This document shows, piece by piece, positions 9,357-18,738 of a stretch of 64,000 nt of DNA (its first letter is position 1; each line of letters starts with the position of its first letter). The notes below the pieces were generated by a model. That model did not search any database and was not told the DNA's origin. It saw nothing but the letters and a program-made list of their open reading frames with translations. Position numbers and translations under genes: made by a program. Source of the DNA: Dyella_B jejuensis (GTDB lineage: Bacteria; Pseudomonadota; Gammaproteobacteria; Xanthomonadales; Rhodanobacteraceae); the NCBI RefSeq assembly GCF_044904675.1, contig NZ_JADIKJ010000013.1:62001-126000 (forward strand). The letters run 5' to 3'.

Positions 9357-12300
9357 TCAGAATGTGTAGCGTGCTCCGGCGCTGAAGACCCGGGCTTTCG
9401 TGCCGCCGCTCGCGAATTGGCCGTCAAGGTTCGCGAACCAGGACCAGTTATGGCCCATCGCTGCGTTCAAACCTGCTCCTGCCCAGGCGCTGTTGCGTGG
9501 CGAGTTCACGCCCTCGAGTTCGAATGTCGCATTCGGCGCCCCAGCATAAGCCGCCGTAAAATCCAGCTTTTGGCCGCCCAATATCCGCTGATATAACGCA
9601 AAGCCTTTGAGCGAGATTTGTCCTTCGCCCCAATTCCAGCGATAAGCCAGCCGCGCACCTAGCTGCGCAAAGCTTTGATTGAAGGTATGACTACCCGCGG
9701 CAATACCAAACCCGCCGGCCCCTTGTTCATCGATCCCACCGCGATCCAGATGTTCATCGCCAAGCGATGCATACGGCGTGGTCGTCCACGCATCCGTCTT
9801 TACGTCGTAGCCTGTTTCCAGATAGGCAGATGTCATCGTATCGTTGCGTGAGCTGGTAATTGCCGCCGGCACGACACCGAGCATGCCCCAGCGGCTCGTG
9901 TCACTGTGGATCCAGTCCTCGCCAATGCGGCCGGACACATAGGTATTGCCTATCGCCCATTTGGCGTACAGCATCGCACCCGTGCTGCGCGAAGTGTTGT
10001 TGCCACCTTCCAGGCTATAGCTGGAACCGAGATGATTCCAATCCAGGCCCATGCCCAGCATGAAATCTTCTGCCAGTTTTACGTCGTAACCGGCCACGGA
10101 GCCACCGCCACTGTAACTGCCCGTAGCGTATCCGCTGCGCGCGATATCGCCGCTGGCACCCGTGCCCTGGAACCATGCGCCCTGTTGCGCATTGCCATCA
10201 CCGATATCGACCAGGCGATCGGCCACGGTGCGATTGACGATGCCGGCTTGTTCAAGGGTCAGGTCTTGCGAAGATGCGAGCAATTGGCCGGACAGGCTGT
10301 TGATAGAAGCAGCAGCCCGCGCTATCGAGTCAACATGCATGAATTCGCCGGCCGCATCGAGGAAGGACTGATGCGAAGCTGACGAGGTTGCCGCCCATTG
10401 ATTGACTTGCGTCAATGCGGTTTGAATATGTTGCGCCGTCTGTTGCGTCGTCGCCAAGGCCGGCATCGACGTTTCCGCGACCGAGGAAACGGAGGACTGG
10501 CTGAGGCTGACGTCCACGTCGGTGGCGGTGTAAGACAAAGTGCCGCTGAGATAGATCCCGCCGTTGACGCCGAGGGAACCGAATCTGCCGATGAGTCCGC
10601 CCTCAGCGGTCAACAAGAGCTCTTGCGATTGCGGCGTATAACCGGATGGCACATCCACCACCATCATCGAGTTATTTAACGTCGCAGTGCCGGAGATAGT
10701 CAGCGGATTACCCAACATGATCTGTGTATTGATGCGCGGCCCCTGCGCGGGCTGGCCCGCCACAGCCGTGAAATTGCCATTGATCTTCACCGGCCCATTC
10801 ACGGTATCGAAGAGGCCGCCGTTGACCACGTTGCCATTGATGATGCTGCCTGACTCACCGGTCAACGTGCCGTTCTGATTGATGGTGATATTGGTATTGG
10901 CGGTGGTTACCACTACCAGCGTCCCTCCATTGACGGTCGCACCCGCCGAGAAAGTGTTACTGCCTTCGAGAAACAGAAACCCCCCGTTGACGGTAACGCC
11001 ACCGATGACATTTTGTCCGACAAGTGTGAGATTGCCGGCACCTTCCAGTTGAATGGACCCGTCGCCGCTCATATCGTTATAAAAGGTTGCCGAAATGCCG
11101 TCCGGAATATTTACGTCGAAGGCGCCCCAATTGAGTTGCCCCGGACCTTTGAGCGCCGCGTCCGCATTGACGAGCCCGTAACCGTAGTAATCCGGGCTTC
11201 CAAGATTGGTGGCGGTACCCAGCAAGGTTTGCTGGATATTGGTCACGGTGAAGAACGGAAAGCGCTGCCACAGCAGTGCGGCAACACCGGTGACGACGGC
11301 TGCCGAACCCGAGGTACCGTCACCGGCGCCCGTAGCGAATGGCGTATTGGTCACTGGGGATACGTAGGTGTAGCCAGGCGCGGCAAGACACCAGGGAGCG
11401 GCGACACCGCACGCATTGGAAGTACTGTCCAGTCCTGTCACCTGTCCATTGGCGTTCAGCGCCACATTGACGACAGCGAGCCAATTGTTTTGCAGATCGG
11501 GTTTGTAATAGGGCAAGCCTGCCTCAACGGTCGGCTGCGAGACTGCCTCGTTACCCGCCGCCCAGACCATCAGCTGGCCGTTGGCGACTGCGCTCGAATA
11601 GTCAGCGTAGGCGCCGGCGACCAAGGGGTCGCTGGAATTGATGGCGGTGATCGATTTAGACGAGCCATAGGAATTATTGATCAACTTGACGCCCTGCGCG
11701 TTGAGATCTGATAACGCCTGCGGTGCCAGGGCACCGTCGAAGTTACCGTCGGCATCGCCGACGCGCGCGATGTACAACGACGATTGCGGCGCTACGCCTC
11801 CCATGAAGGGAGCTCCACCGGAGCCGTCGCTATTGCCAGTGCCCCCGATGATCTCAGCCATCATCGTGCCATGGCCGGCCTCATCTTGCGGCGTAGTGTT
11901 GCCGACCGAGACGTAATCCTTATACCAGCTGATACGACCGACCAGCGCAGGATTGTCCGCCTGCGCGCCAGTATCCATGACACCGACCTTTACGCCCTGC
12001 CCTTGATTGCTGGTAGGACTGCCGCCAAAGGTCCAGGCGGTAGTCGCGTCGACTGGCGTCAACTGTGCGTAAAGCGCGTTGTATCCCGGAATAACAGGCG
12101 TCGGAAGCAGTGGTGTGGGGCTGCCGGTCAGCACGGTGGGTGCCGGTCCCGAAGTAGGTGCCGGCGTGGGCATTGGCGAAGGCGCAGGTCCTGGCGATGG
12201 TGATGACCCTGATCCTGGTGAGGAAGTGGGTGATGGTGTGCTTGCTGTAGGTCGCACATTGCCACCGCCGCCGCCGCCGCCACCACAAGCCGTGAGCGAC

Positions 12301-12359
12301 AGCGTCAACGCAAGCGTTACGGAGAAAGCCAATACATTTCTACGGCCAGATAAATCCAT
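9357..12359 (-). CDS. Autotransporter subtilisin-like serine protease, lipoprotein type
   Basis: 1000 residues. Signal peptide with lipobox ending LTAC, so Cys25 is probably lipidated; an eight-glycine run and a Pro/Ser/Thr-rich linker (about 34-90) follow. Subtilase domain (S8) with Asp129 (MDTGA), His163 (GHGTM), Asn270 (AAGN) and Ser350 (GTSGSAA). Then a beta-helix region with NGG-type repeats (about 410-600). The C-terminal beta-barrel of about 280 residues ends ARYTF, the usual autotransporter terminus. Lipoprotein plus subtilase plus barrel is the NalP arrangement, so surface display and self-processing or shedding are expected. Single gene with hairpin downstream. Confidence 0.92.
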   Translation of the reverse strand: MDLSGRRNVLAFSVTLALTLSLTACGGGGGGGGNVRPTASTPSPTSSPGSGSSPSPGPAPSPMPTPAPTSGPAPTVLTGSPTPLLPTPVIPGYNALYAQLTPVDATTAWTFGGSPTSNQGQGVKVGVMDTGAQADNPALVGRISWYKDYVSVGNTTPQDEAGHGTMMAEIIGGTGNSDGSGGAPFMGGVAPQSSLYIARVGDADGNFDGALAPQALSDLNAQGVKLINNSYGSSKSITAINSSDPLVAGAYADYSSAVANGQLMVWAAGNEAVSQPTVEAGLPYYKPDLQNNWLAVVNVALNANGQVTGLDSTSNACGVAAPWCLAAPGYTYVSPVTNTPFATGAGDGTSGSAAVVTGVAALLWQRFPFFTVTNIQQTLLGTATNLGSPDYYGYGLVNADAALKGPGQLNWGAFDVNIPDGISATFYNDMSGDGSIQLEGAGNLTLVGQNVIGGVTVNGGFLFLEGSNTFSAGATVNGGTLVVVTTANTNITINQNGTLTGESGSIINGNVVNGGLFDTVNGPVKINGNFTAVAGQPAQGPRINTQIMLGNPLTISGTATLNNSMMVVDVPSGYTPQSQELLLTAEGGLIGRFGSLGVNGGIYLSGTLSYTATDVDVSLSQSSVSSVAETSMPALATTQQTAQHIQTALTQVNQWAATSSASHQSFLDAAGEFMHVDSIARAAASINSLSGQLLASSQDLTLEQAGIVNRTVADRLVDIGDGNAQQGAWFQGTGASGDIARSGYATGSYSGGGSVAGYDVKLAEDFMLGMGLDWNHLGSSYSLEGGNNTSRSTGAMLYAKWAIGNTYVSGRIGEDWIHSDTSRWGMLGVVPAAITSSRNDTMTSAYLETGYDVKTDAWTTTPYASLGDEHLDRGGIDEQGAGGFGIAAGSHTFNQSFAQLGARLAYRWNWGEGQISLKGFALYQRILGGQKLDFTAAYAGAPNATFELEGVNSPRNSAWAGAGLNAAMGHNWSWFANLDGQFASGGTKARVFSAGARYTF
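12261..12287 (-). repeat. GGN trinucleotide run after the lipobox
   Basis: A short run of GGC/GGT triplets encodes the eight glycines directly after lipidated Cys25 of the autotransporter. Slippage here would change linker length by whole residues without breaking the frame. Confidence 0.6.
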
Positions 12360-12871
12360 CGATACAGCTCCATGCAGTGATGTCGCACGCCTGCTTATCT
12401 CTCAAGCGTGCCGCAAGTAAAAAATTGTAAGTGCGAGGTCAGCGGACGATCCGCTGCGATGGAAAGCCCATGTAAAGGACACGGCATTGATGGACACACG
12501 CACGCATGCGCATGCCGAACACATGGCTTGAGCCTGGAAGCGCGTTCATCGGTCCCTCGATCCCCTGGCATACCTTGTGAAAGCCGACGCACGTGGCATC
12601 AGCGGCTCCGGTTTACAGGCACTTATTGCCTAACAGGTGACCATCATGAAATGCGGCGGATGGCATCTTGGCGACACGTTCCCCAACGTGCCGCGTTCCC
12701 ACTTTGCGATGCAGCGCAATGCGCCGATCAAAGCCCCTGTCGCACGCATGCTACGTGATTTGCACGGAAATTGGCACGCCATATTGATGGCACCCGGCAG
12801 GGCATCGTGTCGCACGCAGTACACGTCGTATCAACGCACGATCTTGCGATGCGCGGTCAGCGAATTGTGGT
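12360..12871. other. Intergenic, no convincing gene
   Basis: 512 bp between the starts of the autotransporter (minus) and the end of the TsdA-like gene (minus). An 82-codon plus-strand frame at 12637-12885 exists but has irregular codon use and runs into the cytochrome gene. The region should contain the autotransporter promoter; none stands out. Confidence 0.5.
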
Positions 12872-13801
12872 TCAGGGCCAAGTAGTCCCCTGGCCCAATA
12901 CATGTCCGTTGACGGTGCTGCCGTAAAGTGAATCGGACGTGTCGTGATACGCCGCGCGAGTGGTGGAAATGGAGCCATTGAAGCGCGGATCCTGCGGCCG
13001 CTCATGCGCATCCATGAAATACGCCACGTCCCATGCATCCTGGTCGGTCAGCGTATTGCCTTGACCCAATGGCATGTTGGCCTTGATGAAACCGGCTGCG
13101 TTGTTGATCTGCTCCATGCCGGCGCCCCAATTGAATGACTGCGGCCCCCACAGCGGCGGAAATACGGTGTGTCCGGCGACCTGCTGGCCCTGGCCGTTGC
13201 CGCCGTGGCATAGCGCGCAATCGCGCTTGAAGATGGTTTCGCCGCGGGCGTAATCCGGCGCCAGCCTGGGCTTGGGTAGTTTGAGATAACCATGTCCGGG
13301 CGGCGCAGCACCAACCGGCTCGCCTTTGGACATCCAGTACGCATAACTTTCCAGCGCTACCAGTACCGGATCGCCAAGCGGCGGGGCGTTGCCATTCATG
13401 CTGTAGCGAAAGCAGCCCTGCAATCTTTCGGCGAAGGTATTCACATGATGGTTCTTGCTGCGATAGGCCGGATACATCGGATAGGCGCCCCACAGCGGCG
13501 CGGAATGCGCCAGGCGGCCCGCATCGAGATGGCAGTTTTCGCAGCTCAGCGAATTGCCTACATACGCTTTGGCATAGCGGCCCGGTTCCATGAAGATCTG
13601 GCGGCCGAGTGCAACCTGTTTACCGAAGTCGTCATCGGGAATGGCGGATTCCGGGGGCGGCCTAAATGGCTTGGCTGCGTCCGTCGCGGATACCGTAGCC
13701 GCCGGTGTCCTGGTTATCGGCGCGGCGACCTGTGATGCGGAACGGTTGCATGCCGCCAGCGGCGGCAAGAGCGCCAACCAAAGCAGGCGTGCCGGCTTCA
13801 T
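12872..13801 (-). CDS. tsdA: Dihaem c-type cytochrome, thiosulfate dehydrogenase (TsdA)-like lipoprotein
   Basis: 309 residues. Lipobox LAAC (Cys18). Haem 1 site SCENCH (Cys87, Cys90, His91); haem 2 site CALCH (Cys195, Cys198, His199). Between them LQGCFRYSMNG places Cys130 exactly where TsdA enzymes carry the unusual axial Cys ligand of the active-site haem, and NMP (Met243) fits the Met ligand of haem 2. TsdA oxidises two thiosulfates to tetrathionate in the periplasm. Start overlaps the upstream cytochrome stop by ATGA. The gene symbol is by motif similarity; tetrathionate reduction is possible in the same family. Confidence 0.82.
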   Translation of the reverse strand: MKPARLLWLALLPPLAACNRSASQVAAPITRTPAATVSATDAAKPFRPPPESAIPDDDFGKQVALGRQIFMEPGRYAKAYVGNSLSCENCHLDAGRLAHSAPLWGAYPMYPAYRSKNHHVNTFAERLQGCFRYSMNGNAPPLGDPVLVALESYAYWMSKGEPVGAAPPGHGYLKLPKPRLAPDYARGETIFKRDCALCHGGNGQGQQVAGHTVFPPLWGPQSFNWGAGMEQINNAAGFIKANMPLGQGNTLTDQDAWDVAYFMDAHERPQDPRFNGSISTTRAAYHDTSDSLYGSTVNGHVLGQGTTWP

Positions 13802-14457
13802 GATTTGGGCTCCCTGGCCACGACCGCTGGCTGTGCGGCATACCAGGCGCTGATCGCCGCGATATCGGCATCGCTCAATTTGCCGGCGACACTTTGCATC
13901 AATCGCAGCGGATCGTTATGGCGCGAGCCCTGTTGCCACGCACGCAACTCATTGGACAGATAGACGGCCGATTGCCCTGCCAGTGGCGGAAAATGTTCGC
14001 CAACGCCAATGCCGGCCGGACCATGGCATTGCTCGCAAGCGGGAAGACCTTCCTCCCATCGCCCGCGCGTGGCCAGCGTGTGGCCGCGCTGCGCATCCGC
14101 GCCAGCCGGCGTGAGCAAAGGGGGGGCCGGAGGTATCGGAAGCGCGCTGTAGTAAGCCGCGACCGCCTCGCGTTCGGCATCGCTCAAGCCGCTGGCGACC
14201 GGCTGCATGGTGGCGTTCGCGCGGGAACCATTCGTGAAATCCTGCAGTTGCTTGAGCAAATAGGCCTGCGGCAAGCTGGCCAGACGCGGAAAGCCGGCCG
14301 CCGCCTGGCCGCCGCCATCGGCGCCGTGACAAGCCATGCATGGCGCCACGCCATGGCCATTGCCTTGCTGCGCGATGGTGGCGCCATAGGGCGCATCCGC
14401 CAGCGCGGCGCTTGCCACGAGTGTGCAAAGCGCGGCCGCCACGATGCGAAAAACCAT
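13798..14457 (-). CDS. Dihaem cytochrome c (c4-like), periplasmic
   Basis: 219 residues with Sec signal peptide (cleavage near residue 20, ALA-DAP). Two similar halves, each with a haem motif: CMACH (40-44) and CEQCH (141-145). Candidate Met axial ligands are in NATMQPV (Met84) and LRLMQSV. This is the cytochrome c4 layout. The frame is open further upstream, but ATG 14457 gives the signal peptide and overlaps the preceding stop (TGATG). Probable electron acceptor for the adjacent TsdA-like enzyme. Confidence 0.88.
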   Translation of the reverse strand: MVFRIVAAALCTLVASAALADAPYGATIAQQGNGHGVAPCMACHGADGGGQAAAGFPRLASLPQAYLLKQLQDFTNGSRANATMQPVASGLSDAEREAVAAYYSALPIPPAPPLLTPAGADAQRGHTLATRGRWEEGLPACEQCHGPAGIGVGEHFPPLAGQSAVYLSNELRAWQQGSRHNDPLRLMQSVAGKLSDADIAAISAWYAAQPAVVAREPKS

Positions 14458-15407
14458 CACGGCTGCGGCGGCTGGAAGCCGTATTTGCGATAGATGGCCT
14501 GCGCCTGCGCCGACGTCATGAAGCCCAGGAAATCCTTCGCCGCCTGCACGTGCGGCGCATCGTTCATGCGCGCGGCGGTATAGGTTGCGGTGACGTTCTG
14601 CTGTGCCGGGATCGCTACCGTTGCTACCGGGCGATGCAGCACTTGCTGCTGGAAGTAAGCTTCGGTCGACCATACCGGCGCCGCATCCGATGTGCCTTGC
14701 AGCACACGCAACGGCGATTCGCGATGATGGATGCGCGTGAGATAGGTACTGCCATCCTTCACCTTGCTATCCATGATGGCGTGATCCAGCGCATCGCCAC
14801 CCGCCTTGCGATAACCCGCTTCGATCTGCTTGGCGATGCCCTCCCATTGCGGGTTGGGCATGCTCACGCGCACGTCGGCGCGTCCCAGGTCCTTGAGCCC
14901 TTCGATGTGCTTGGGATTGCCCTTCGCCACCAGGATCGCCAGCGGGTTGCGCGCATAGTCGGCCGTGTCGGCGAACCAGCCGTGCTGCTTCTGCAGTTCG
15001 GCGATCGAGCCCTTGCCATTGGTGAGGATGTCCGGTTTCAACGCAATGCGCAGATTGCCCATCACCAGCGACCCCGTTTCGATCTGCTTCGCCAGGATGC
15101 CTGGCGGCAGCGTTTCCACGTAGATGCGCTGGTATTGCGGATAGCGCCGCTTGAATGCATCGATCAGATCATGCACCACCATGAACTGGTTGCCGGCAAA
15201 AAACACCGTCAGCTGCGGATCGACGATATCGCCGTGCAGATCGGCGATCGCATCGAACGGCGGCACCGCGAACGATACGCCGCCGGCGGGCGGCGGGTTC
15301 CACGGTGGCAAGTAATCGGCTTGGCTGGCACCGGCGATTCCGCACGCGACGGCCAGCCATCCGGCCAGCAAGACGCATGACCCGTTGCGCTTCGAACATG
15401 GCGACAT
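14457..15407 (-). CDS. Periplasmic substrate-binding protein (ModA/sulfate-binding-like)
   Basis: 316 residues with a signal peptide ending near GASQA. Type-2 periplasmic binding fold: FFAGNQFMVVHDLIDAFKRRYP near the N-terminus, GNLRIALKP, then NPLAILVAKGNP and the C-terminal FLGFMTSAQAQAIYRKYGF, as in ModA and other oxyanion binders. GGGGAA precedes ATG 15407. No ABC permease or ATPase lies nearby, so it may be an orphan binder that serves the sulfur-cytochrome operon in another way, for instance by capturing a sulfur or metal oxyanion. Confidence 0.8.
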   Translation of the reverse strand: MSPCSKRNGSCVLLAGWLAVACGIAGASQADYLPPWNPPPAGGVSFAVPPFDAIADLHGDIVDPQLTVFFAGNQFMVVHDLIDAFKRRYPQYQRIYVETLPPGILAKQIETGSLVMGNLRIALKPDILTNGKGSIAELQKQHGWFADTADYARNPLAILVAKGNPKHIEGLKDLGRADVRVSMPNPQWEGIAKQIEAGYRKAGGDALDHAIMDSKVKDGSTYLTRIHHRESPLRVLQGTSDAAPVWSTEAYFQQQVLHRPVATVAIPAQQNVTATYTAARMNDAPHVQAAKDFLGFMTSAQAQAIYRKYGFQPPQP

Positions 15408-15424
15408 GATCGTTCCCCGGATTG

Positions 15425-15964
15425 TTACAGCGGCAGCAGGGCGTAGCCCTTCTGCTCCAGCTCGGTGATGGTGGTGAGCGCGGACAGGCTCAGCGTGACA
15501 TCCTTGGATGCCCATTCATCCGGATAGTGATGTTCTGCCATGGCCTGGCCGCACACGGCTACATCCACACCTGCCTTGCGCAACTGGCTGATCACGGCGA
15601 GGTTGGGATTGGCGGTGCCGAACTGGGCCTTGTAGTGCTCCTCGTCCAGCACCAACCCGGTGGCCGGACCGGAAGCTACTGCCACGAACTTCAGGTGATC
15701 GAGCGGAACGCCGGCCGCCGCATACAGATTTACCGTGCGCGCCACACGCTCGATGCCGGGATTGACCTGTCCGGGCTTGTCGCTGGCCTTGGTCAGCGCG
15801 AACACCACTTTGTAGATCGCATGGCGATCCGGCTGGTAAGCCGCGTTGGGCAACGGATGATAGGCGCCGGCCGCGGTGATCACTTGCGGCGCGTTCTGCG
15901 CCGCGGCAACACCGCAGGCAAGCAGGCCAACGACACAGCACAACCATGGAGTCGAACGTTTCAT
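15425..15964 (-). CDS. Secreted DsrE/DsrF-like sulfur-relay protein
   Basis: 179 residues. Signal peptide (MKRSTPWLCC.. to AAAQNA), then a DsrE-like fold: YKVVFALTKA strand, VARTVNLYAAAGVP, KFVAVASGPAT and a conserved cysteine in VDVAVCGQAM. DsrE proteins carry persulfide sulfur on such a cysteine. ATG 15964 is chosen for the signal peptide; the frame continues upstream without support. First gene of a four-gene operon with the binding protein 17 bp downstream and two c-type cytochromes. Confidence 0.82.
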   Translation of the reverse strand: MKRSTPWLCCVVGLLACGVAAAQNAPQVITAAGAYHPLPNAAYQPDRHAIYKVVFALTKASDKPGQVNPGIERVARTVNLYAAAGVPLDHLKFVAVASGPATGLVLDEEHYKAQFGTANPNLAVISQLRKAGVDVAVCGQAMAEHHYPDEWASKDVTLSLSALTTITELEQKGYALLPL

Positions 15965-16100
15965 GCTTTTATCTCGCCAGGCAACGCTCGGTTGCGTCGG
16001 CCAGAAGGCTACGCCGCCGGAAGCCATCAGGCCACTTCATGTTCCCTATACGACAGATAAGGCCGTCTTATCCGCAGCCGGCATCCTGTACCATGGCGAC

Positions 16101-16850
16101 ATGAGCGAGCAGCCCACCACCCACTTCGGTTTCCGCGACGTTCCGGTCGGGGAAAAGCAAAAACTGGTCGGCCAGGTGTTCACCTCGGTCGCCCGCCATT
16201 ACGACCTGATGAACGACCTGATGTCATTCGGCATCCACCGGTTGTGGAAGCGGCACTTCGTGGCGATCAGCGGGATTCGCCGCGGCGATCGCGTGCTGGA
16301 CCTGGCCGGCGGCACCGGCGATATCGCGGCGCTGCTCAAGCCGCTGGTCGGCGAGGAAGGCGATGTTGTCGTGGGCGATATCAATGCCGCCATGCTCAAC
16401 GTCGGCCGCGACCGGCTGGCCGACCGCGGCCAGGTTTCGGGCTTGCGCTGGGCGCAATTGAACGCGGAAGCGTTGCCCTTTCCCGACAACAGCTTCGATG
16501 CAGTGACCATGGCTTTCGGCCTGCGCAATGTTACCGACAAGGACAAGGCGCTGGCGGATATATGCCGCGTGCTCAAGCCCGGCGGCCGTGCCCTGGTGCT
16601 GGAATTCTCGAAGGTGCGCAACGAACTGCTTGGCAAGCTCTACGATTTCCATTCGTTCCAGGTGCTGCCCAAGCTGGGCAAGCTGTTTGCGGGCGATGCG
16701 GACAGCTACCAATACCTTGCCGAATCGATCCGCAAGCATCCTGACCAGGAAACGCTCAAGTCCATGATGGAACGCGCAGGCTTCGGCCGCGTGGAGGTAC
16801 GCAACCTCAGCAACGGCATCGTGGCGGTCCATCGCGCCTACAAGCTTTGA
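16101..16850 (+). CDS. ubiE: Demethylmenaquinone/ubiquinone C-methyltransferase
   Basis: 249 residues. SAM-dependent C-methylation in ubiquinone (and menaquinone) synthesis. Seen: FTSVARHYDLMNDLMSFGIHRLWK, SAM motif LDLAGGTGDIA, MAFGLRNVTDK and LKPGGRALVLEFSK, all UbiE signatures, and the C-terminal NGIVAVHRAYKL. ATG 16101 matches the family start; the longer upstream frame lies antisense to the DsrE gene. Monocistronic, ending at a hairpin. Confidence 0.96.
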   Translation: MSEQPTTHFGFRDVPVGEKQKLVGQVFTSVARHYDLMNDLMSFGIHRLWKRHFVAISGIRRGDRVLDLAGGTGDIAALLKPLVGEEGDVVVGDINAAMLNVGRDRLADRGQVSGLRWAQLNAEALPFPDNSFDAVTMAFGLRNVTDKDKALADICRVLKPGGRALVLEFSKVRNELLGKLYDFHSFQVLPKLGKLFAGDADSYQYLAESIRKHPDQETLKSMMERAGFGRVEVRNLSNGIVAVHRAYKL

Positions 16851-16900
16851 CGCCCGCACGCGCCGGATCGATGCACCAAAGCGCATGGATCCGGCGGGCG
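16851..16900. terminator. Bidirectional hairpin between ubiE and GST gene
   Basis: Perfect 9-bp stem CGCCGGATC/GATCCGGCG (16861-16869 with 16888-16896). An overlapping outer arm is also possible (CGCCC 16851-16855 with GGGCG 16896-16900, sharing base 16896, so both pairings are not fully simultaneous). It fills the 55-bp gap between convergent genes. No U-tract. Confidence 0.5.
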
Positions 16901-16905
16901 TATGC

Positions 16906-17601
16906 TCATGCGGAACGCAGGTCTTCCAGCAAGGCACCCTGGCATAGGGTTTCTTGCTCATGGTCGGTATCGCGCCACGTTTCCTTCAGCGCCTCGTCGT
17001 ACCAGCGACGCATCGAAGGCAGCGCCAGCATGCGTTGCACATACGCTTGCGCAATGTCGTCCACGGCAAGGCGATAACTCTGGATGCGAAACACCACCGG
17101 CGCATAGAACGCATCGACGGCGGTAAAGTCTTCGCCCGCAAGATAAGGGCCACCGAAGCGTTGCAGGCCTTCATTCCATAGCTCCTGTACGCGGGCAAGA
17201 TCGCGCGATAACGCAGGCGGCACGCTGTGCCGTTGCAGACGGATTCCGCAATTCATCGGGCAATGCGAACGCAACGCATCGAAACCCGAATGCATTTCCG
17301 CGGCGGCGCTGCGCGCCCACGCCCGCGCCCGCGCGCGAGCATCCGCCGGCCATGCGCCCGGGTGGCGTTCTGCTATGTATTCGGCGATGGATAGCGAATC
17401 CCACACGACGGTATCGCCATCGTGCAGGCACGGCACCTTGCCGGTAGGCGAAAAAGCCCGGAAGGCACTCAAGCTCGATGACGTGCCGCCCTGGAACGGC
17501 ATGAGCTTTTCCTCGAACGGTATGCCGCGTTCGGTCAACAGCACCCACGGCCGCAGCGACCAGGAAGAATAATTCCGGTTGGCAATGTAGAGCGTGTACA
17601 T
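16906..17601 (-). CDS. Glutathione S-transferase family protein
   Basis: 231 residues. Thioredoxin-like N-terminal domain with NYSSWSLRPWVLL (probable catalytic Ser in the SSWS turn) and the glutathione-binding TGKVPCLHDGDTVVWDSLSIAEYI (Pro-cis and Ser of the DS/ES motif). All-helical C-terminal domain with the D in AGEDFTAVDAFY. Substrate unknown; detoxification is the usual role. The EamA exporter gene ends 91 bp upstream on the same strand, but the genes are not obviously coupled. Confidence 0.9.
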   Translation of the reverse strand: MYTLYIANRNYSSWSLRPWVLLTERGIPFEEKLMPFQGGTSSSLSAFRAFSPTGKVPCLHDGDTVVWDSLSIAEYIAERHPGAWPADARARARAWARSAAAEMHSGFDALRSHCPMNCGIRLQRHSVPPALSRDLARVQELWNEGLQRFGGPYLAGEDFTAVDAFYAPVVFRIQSYRLAVDDIAQAYVQRMLALPSMRRWYDEALKETWRDTDHEQETLCQGALLEDLRSA

Positions 17602-17692
17602 GTGTTCCCCTTGCGAGTGAAAAACCCCATCAGTACCCAGCCTATCGTCAGGGGTCGGAGCGTGAGCCCGATCCGGACGGCCGCGCTTAAGC

Positions 17693-18631
17693 TTATTCGC
17701 AGATCGGCTTAGCTTCCGGCGGCACCGCTACGGCGAGTGCAGGTACTCGGCGCCGCGTATTGGCCAGCACCACGCCACCCACGGTGACCGCACCGCCGAT
17801 CAGGGTGAGCCAACCAGGCTGTTCACCCAGCCACAACCAGCCGATCAGTACCGCGATCGGCGGCGAGAAGTAGATGAAGCTGGAGACCTGCGACGCCGAG
17901 GCACGCCGCAAGGCTGCGTTCCAGGCGAGATAGCCCACGAAGGTCGGCGCGATGCCGAGCCATAGCAAGGCGGCGATGTGCGACCAGGGCGCAATGACCA
18001 GCGCCTGCGGTAAATGCAGGCCAAATGGCAGCGCACCCAACGTTCCGGCAAAGAACGCGAACGCGGTGACGCCGAGCATGCTGCTGCGGGAGAACAACGG
18101 CTTCTGGCCCACGAAGAAAATCGCGCAGACGATGACACTGACCAATACCAGTCCGGCCATCGGCTGGAGCTTCACCTGCCTGCCGCTGGCGAGCACCACC
18201 AGCACTACGCCGAGCAACGCTATGCCCAGCCCCAGCACTCGTCGTGCGCCGATGCGTTCGCCGATCCAGATGGCCGACAGGGTGGTGGTCGCCGCCGGCA
18301 CCAGAGCAATCAGGATCGCCGCCGTGCCGCTTGCAATGCGCGTTTCGGCCTCATTGAGGCACAGGTGATAAACGGTGAGGCCGAGCAGCCCCAGCACGGC
18401 AAGCGTCGCCCAGTCGCTTGGCGGCGGCAGCGGCACGCGCCTGGTCCATAGCAACAACGCGAAGCACACCGAACCGATCGCCAATCGCGCCAGCGCCACT
18501 TCGCCCGGCGTGAACGAGGCCAGGGCATAGGCGATCGCCGCATAGGCAGAGGACCAGGTAAGCAAGGCAATCAAGATGTAGATAAGGGCGCGCCCGTCGA
18601 GGCGCTCAGGGGTGTCCATCGGGGAGTCCAT
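17693..18631 (-). CDS. EamA-family (DMT) transporter
   Basis: 312 residues with about ten hydrophobic segments in two EamA halves (about 15-140 and 155-295), e.g. ALIYILIALLTWSSAYAAIAYAL and FVGYLAWNAALRRASASQVSSF. Such inner-membrane proteins usually export amino acids or metabolites. Divergently transcribed from an Lrp/AsnC regulator 107 bp away, the standard pairing for an amino-acid exporter and its sensor. Confidence 0.88.
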   Translation of the reverse strand: MDSPMDTPERLDGRALIYILIALLTWSSAYAAIAYALASFTPGEVALARLAIGSVCFALLLWTRRVPLPPPSDWATLAVLGLLGLTVYHLCLNEAETRIASGTAAILIALVPAATTTLSAIWIGERIGARRVLGLGIALLGVVLVVLASGRQVKLQPMAGLVLVSVIVCAIFFVGQKPLFSRSSMLGVTAFAFFAGTLGALPFGLHLPQALVIAPWSHIAALLWLGIAPTFVGYLAWNAALRRASASQVSSFIYFSPPIAVLIGWLWLGEQPGWLTLIGGAVTVGGVVLANTRRRVPALAVAVPPEAKPICE

Positions 18632-18738
18632 AGCGGAAAGGAATGTGCGAATCCTAGCCTTGCCTGGGCGGCCGATGAATAATGCACCTCAAGCCAGCCC
18701 CTACGTTTCGCCATCGATCAAAACATCCGCACGCCGCC

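Noticed and set aside
12637..12885. 82-codon plus-strand ORF upstream of the autotransporter
   Set aside because: Odd composition, no recognisable domain, and it runs into the 3' end of the minus-strand TsdA-like gene.
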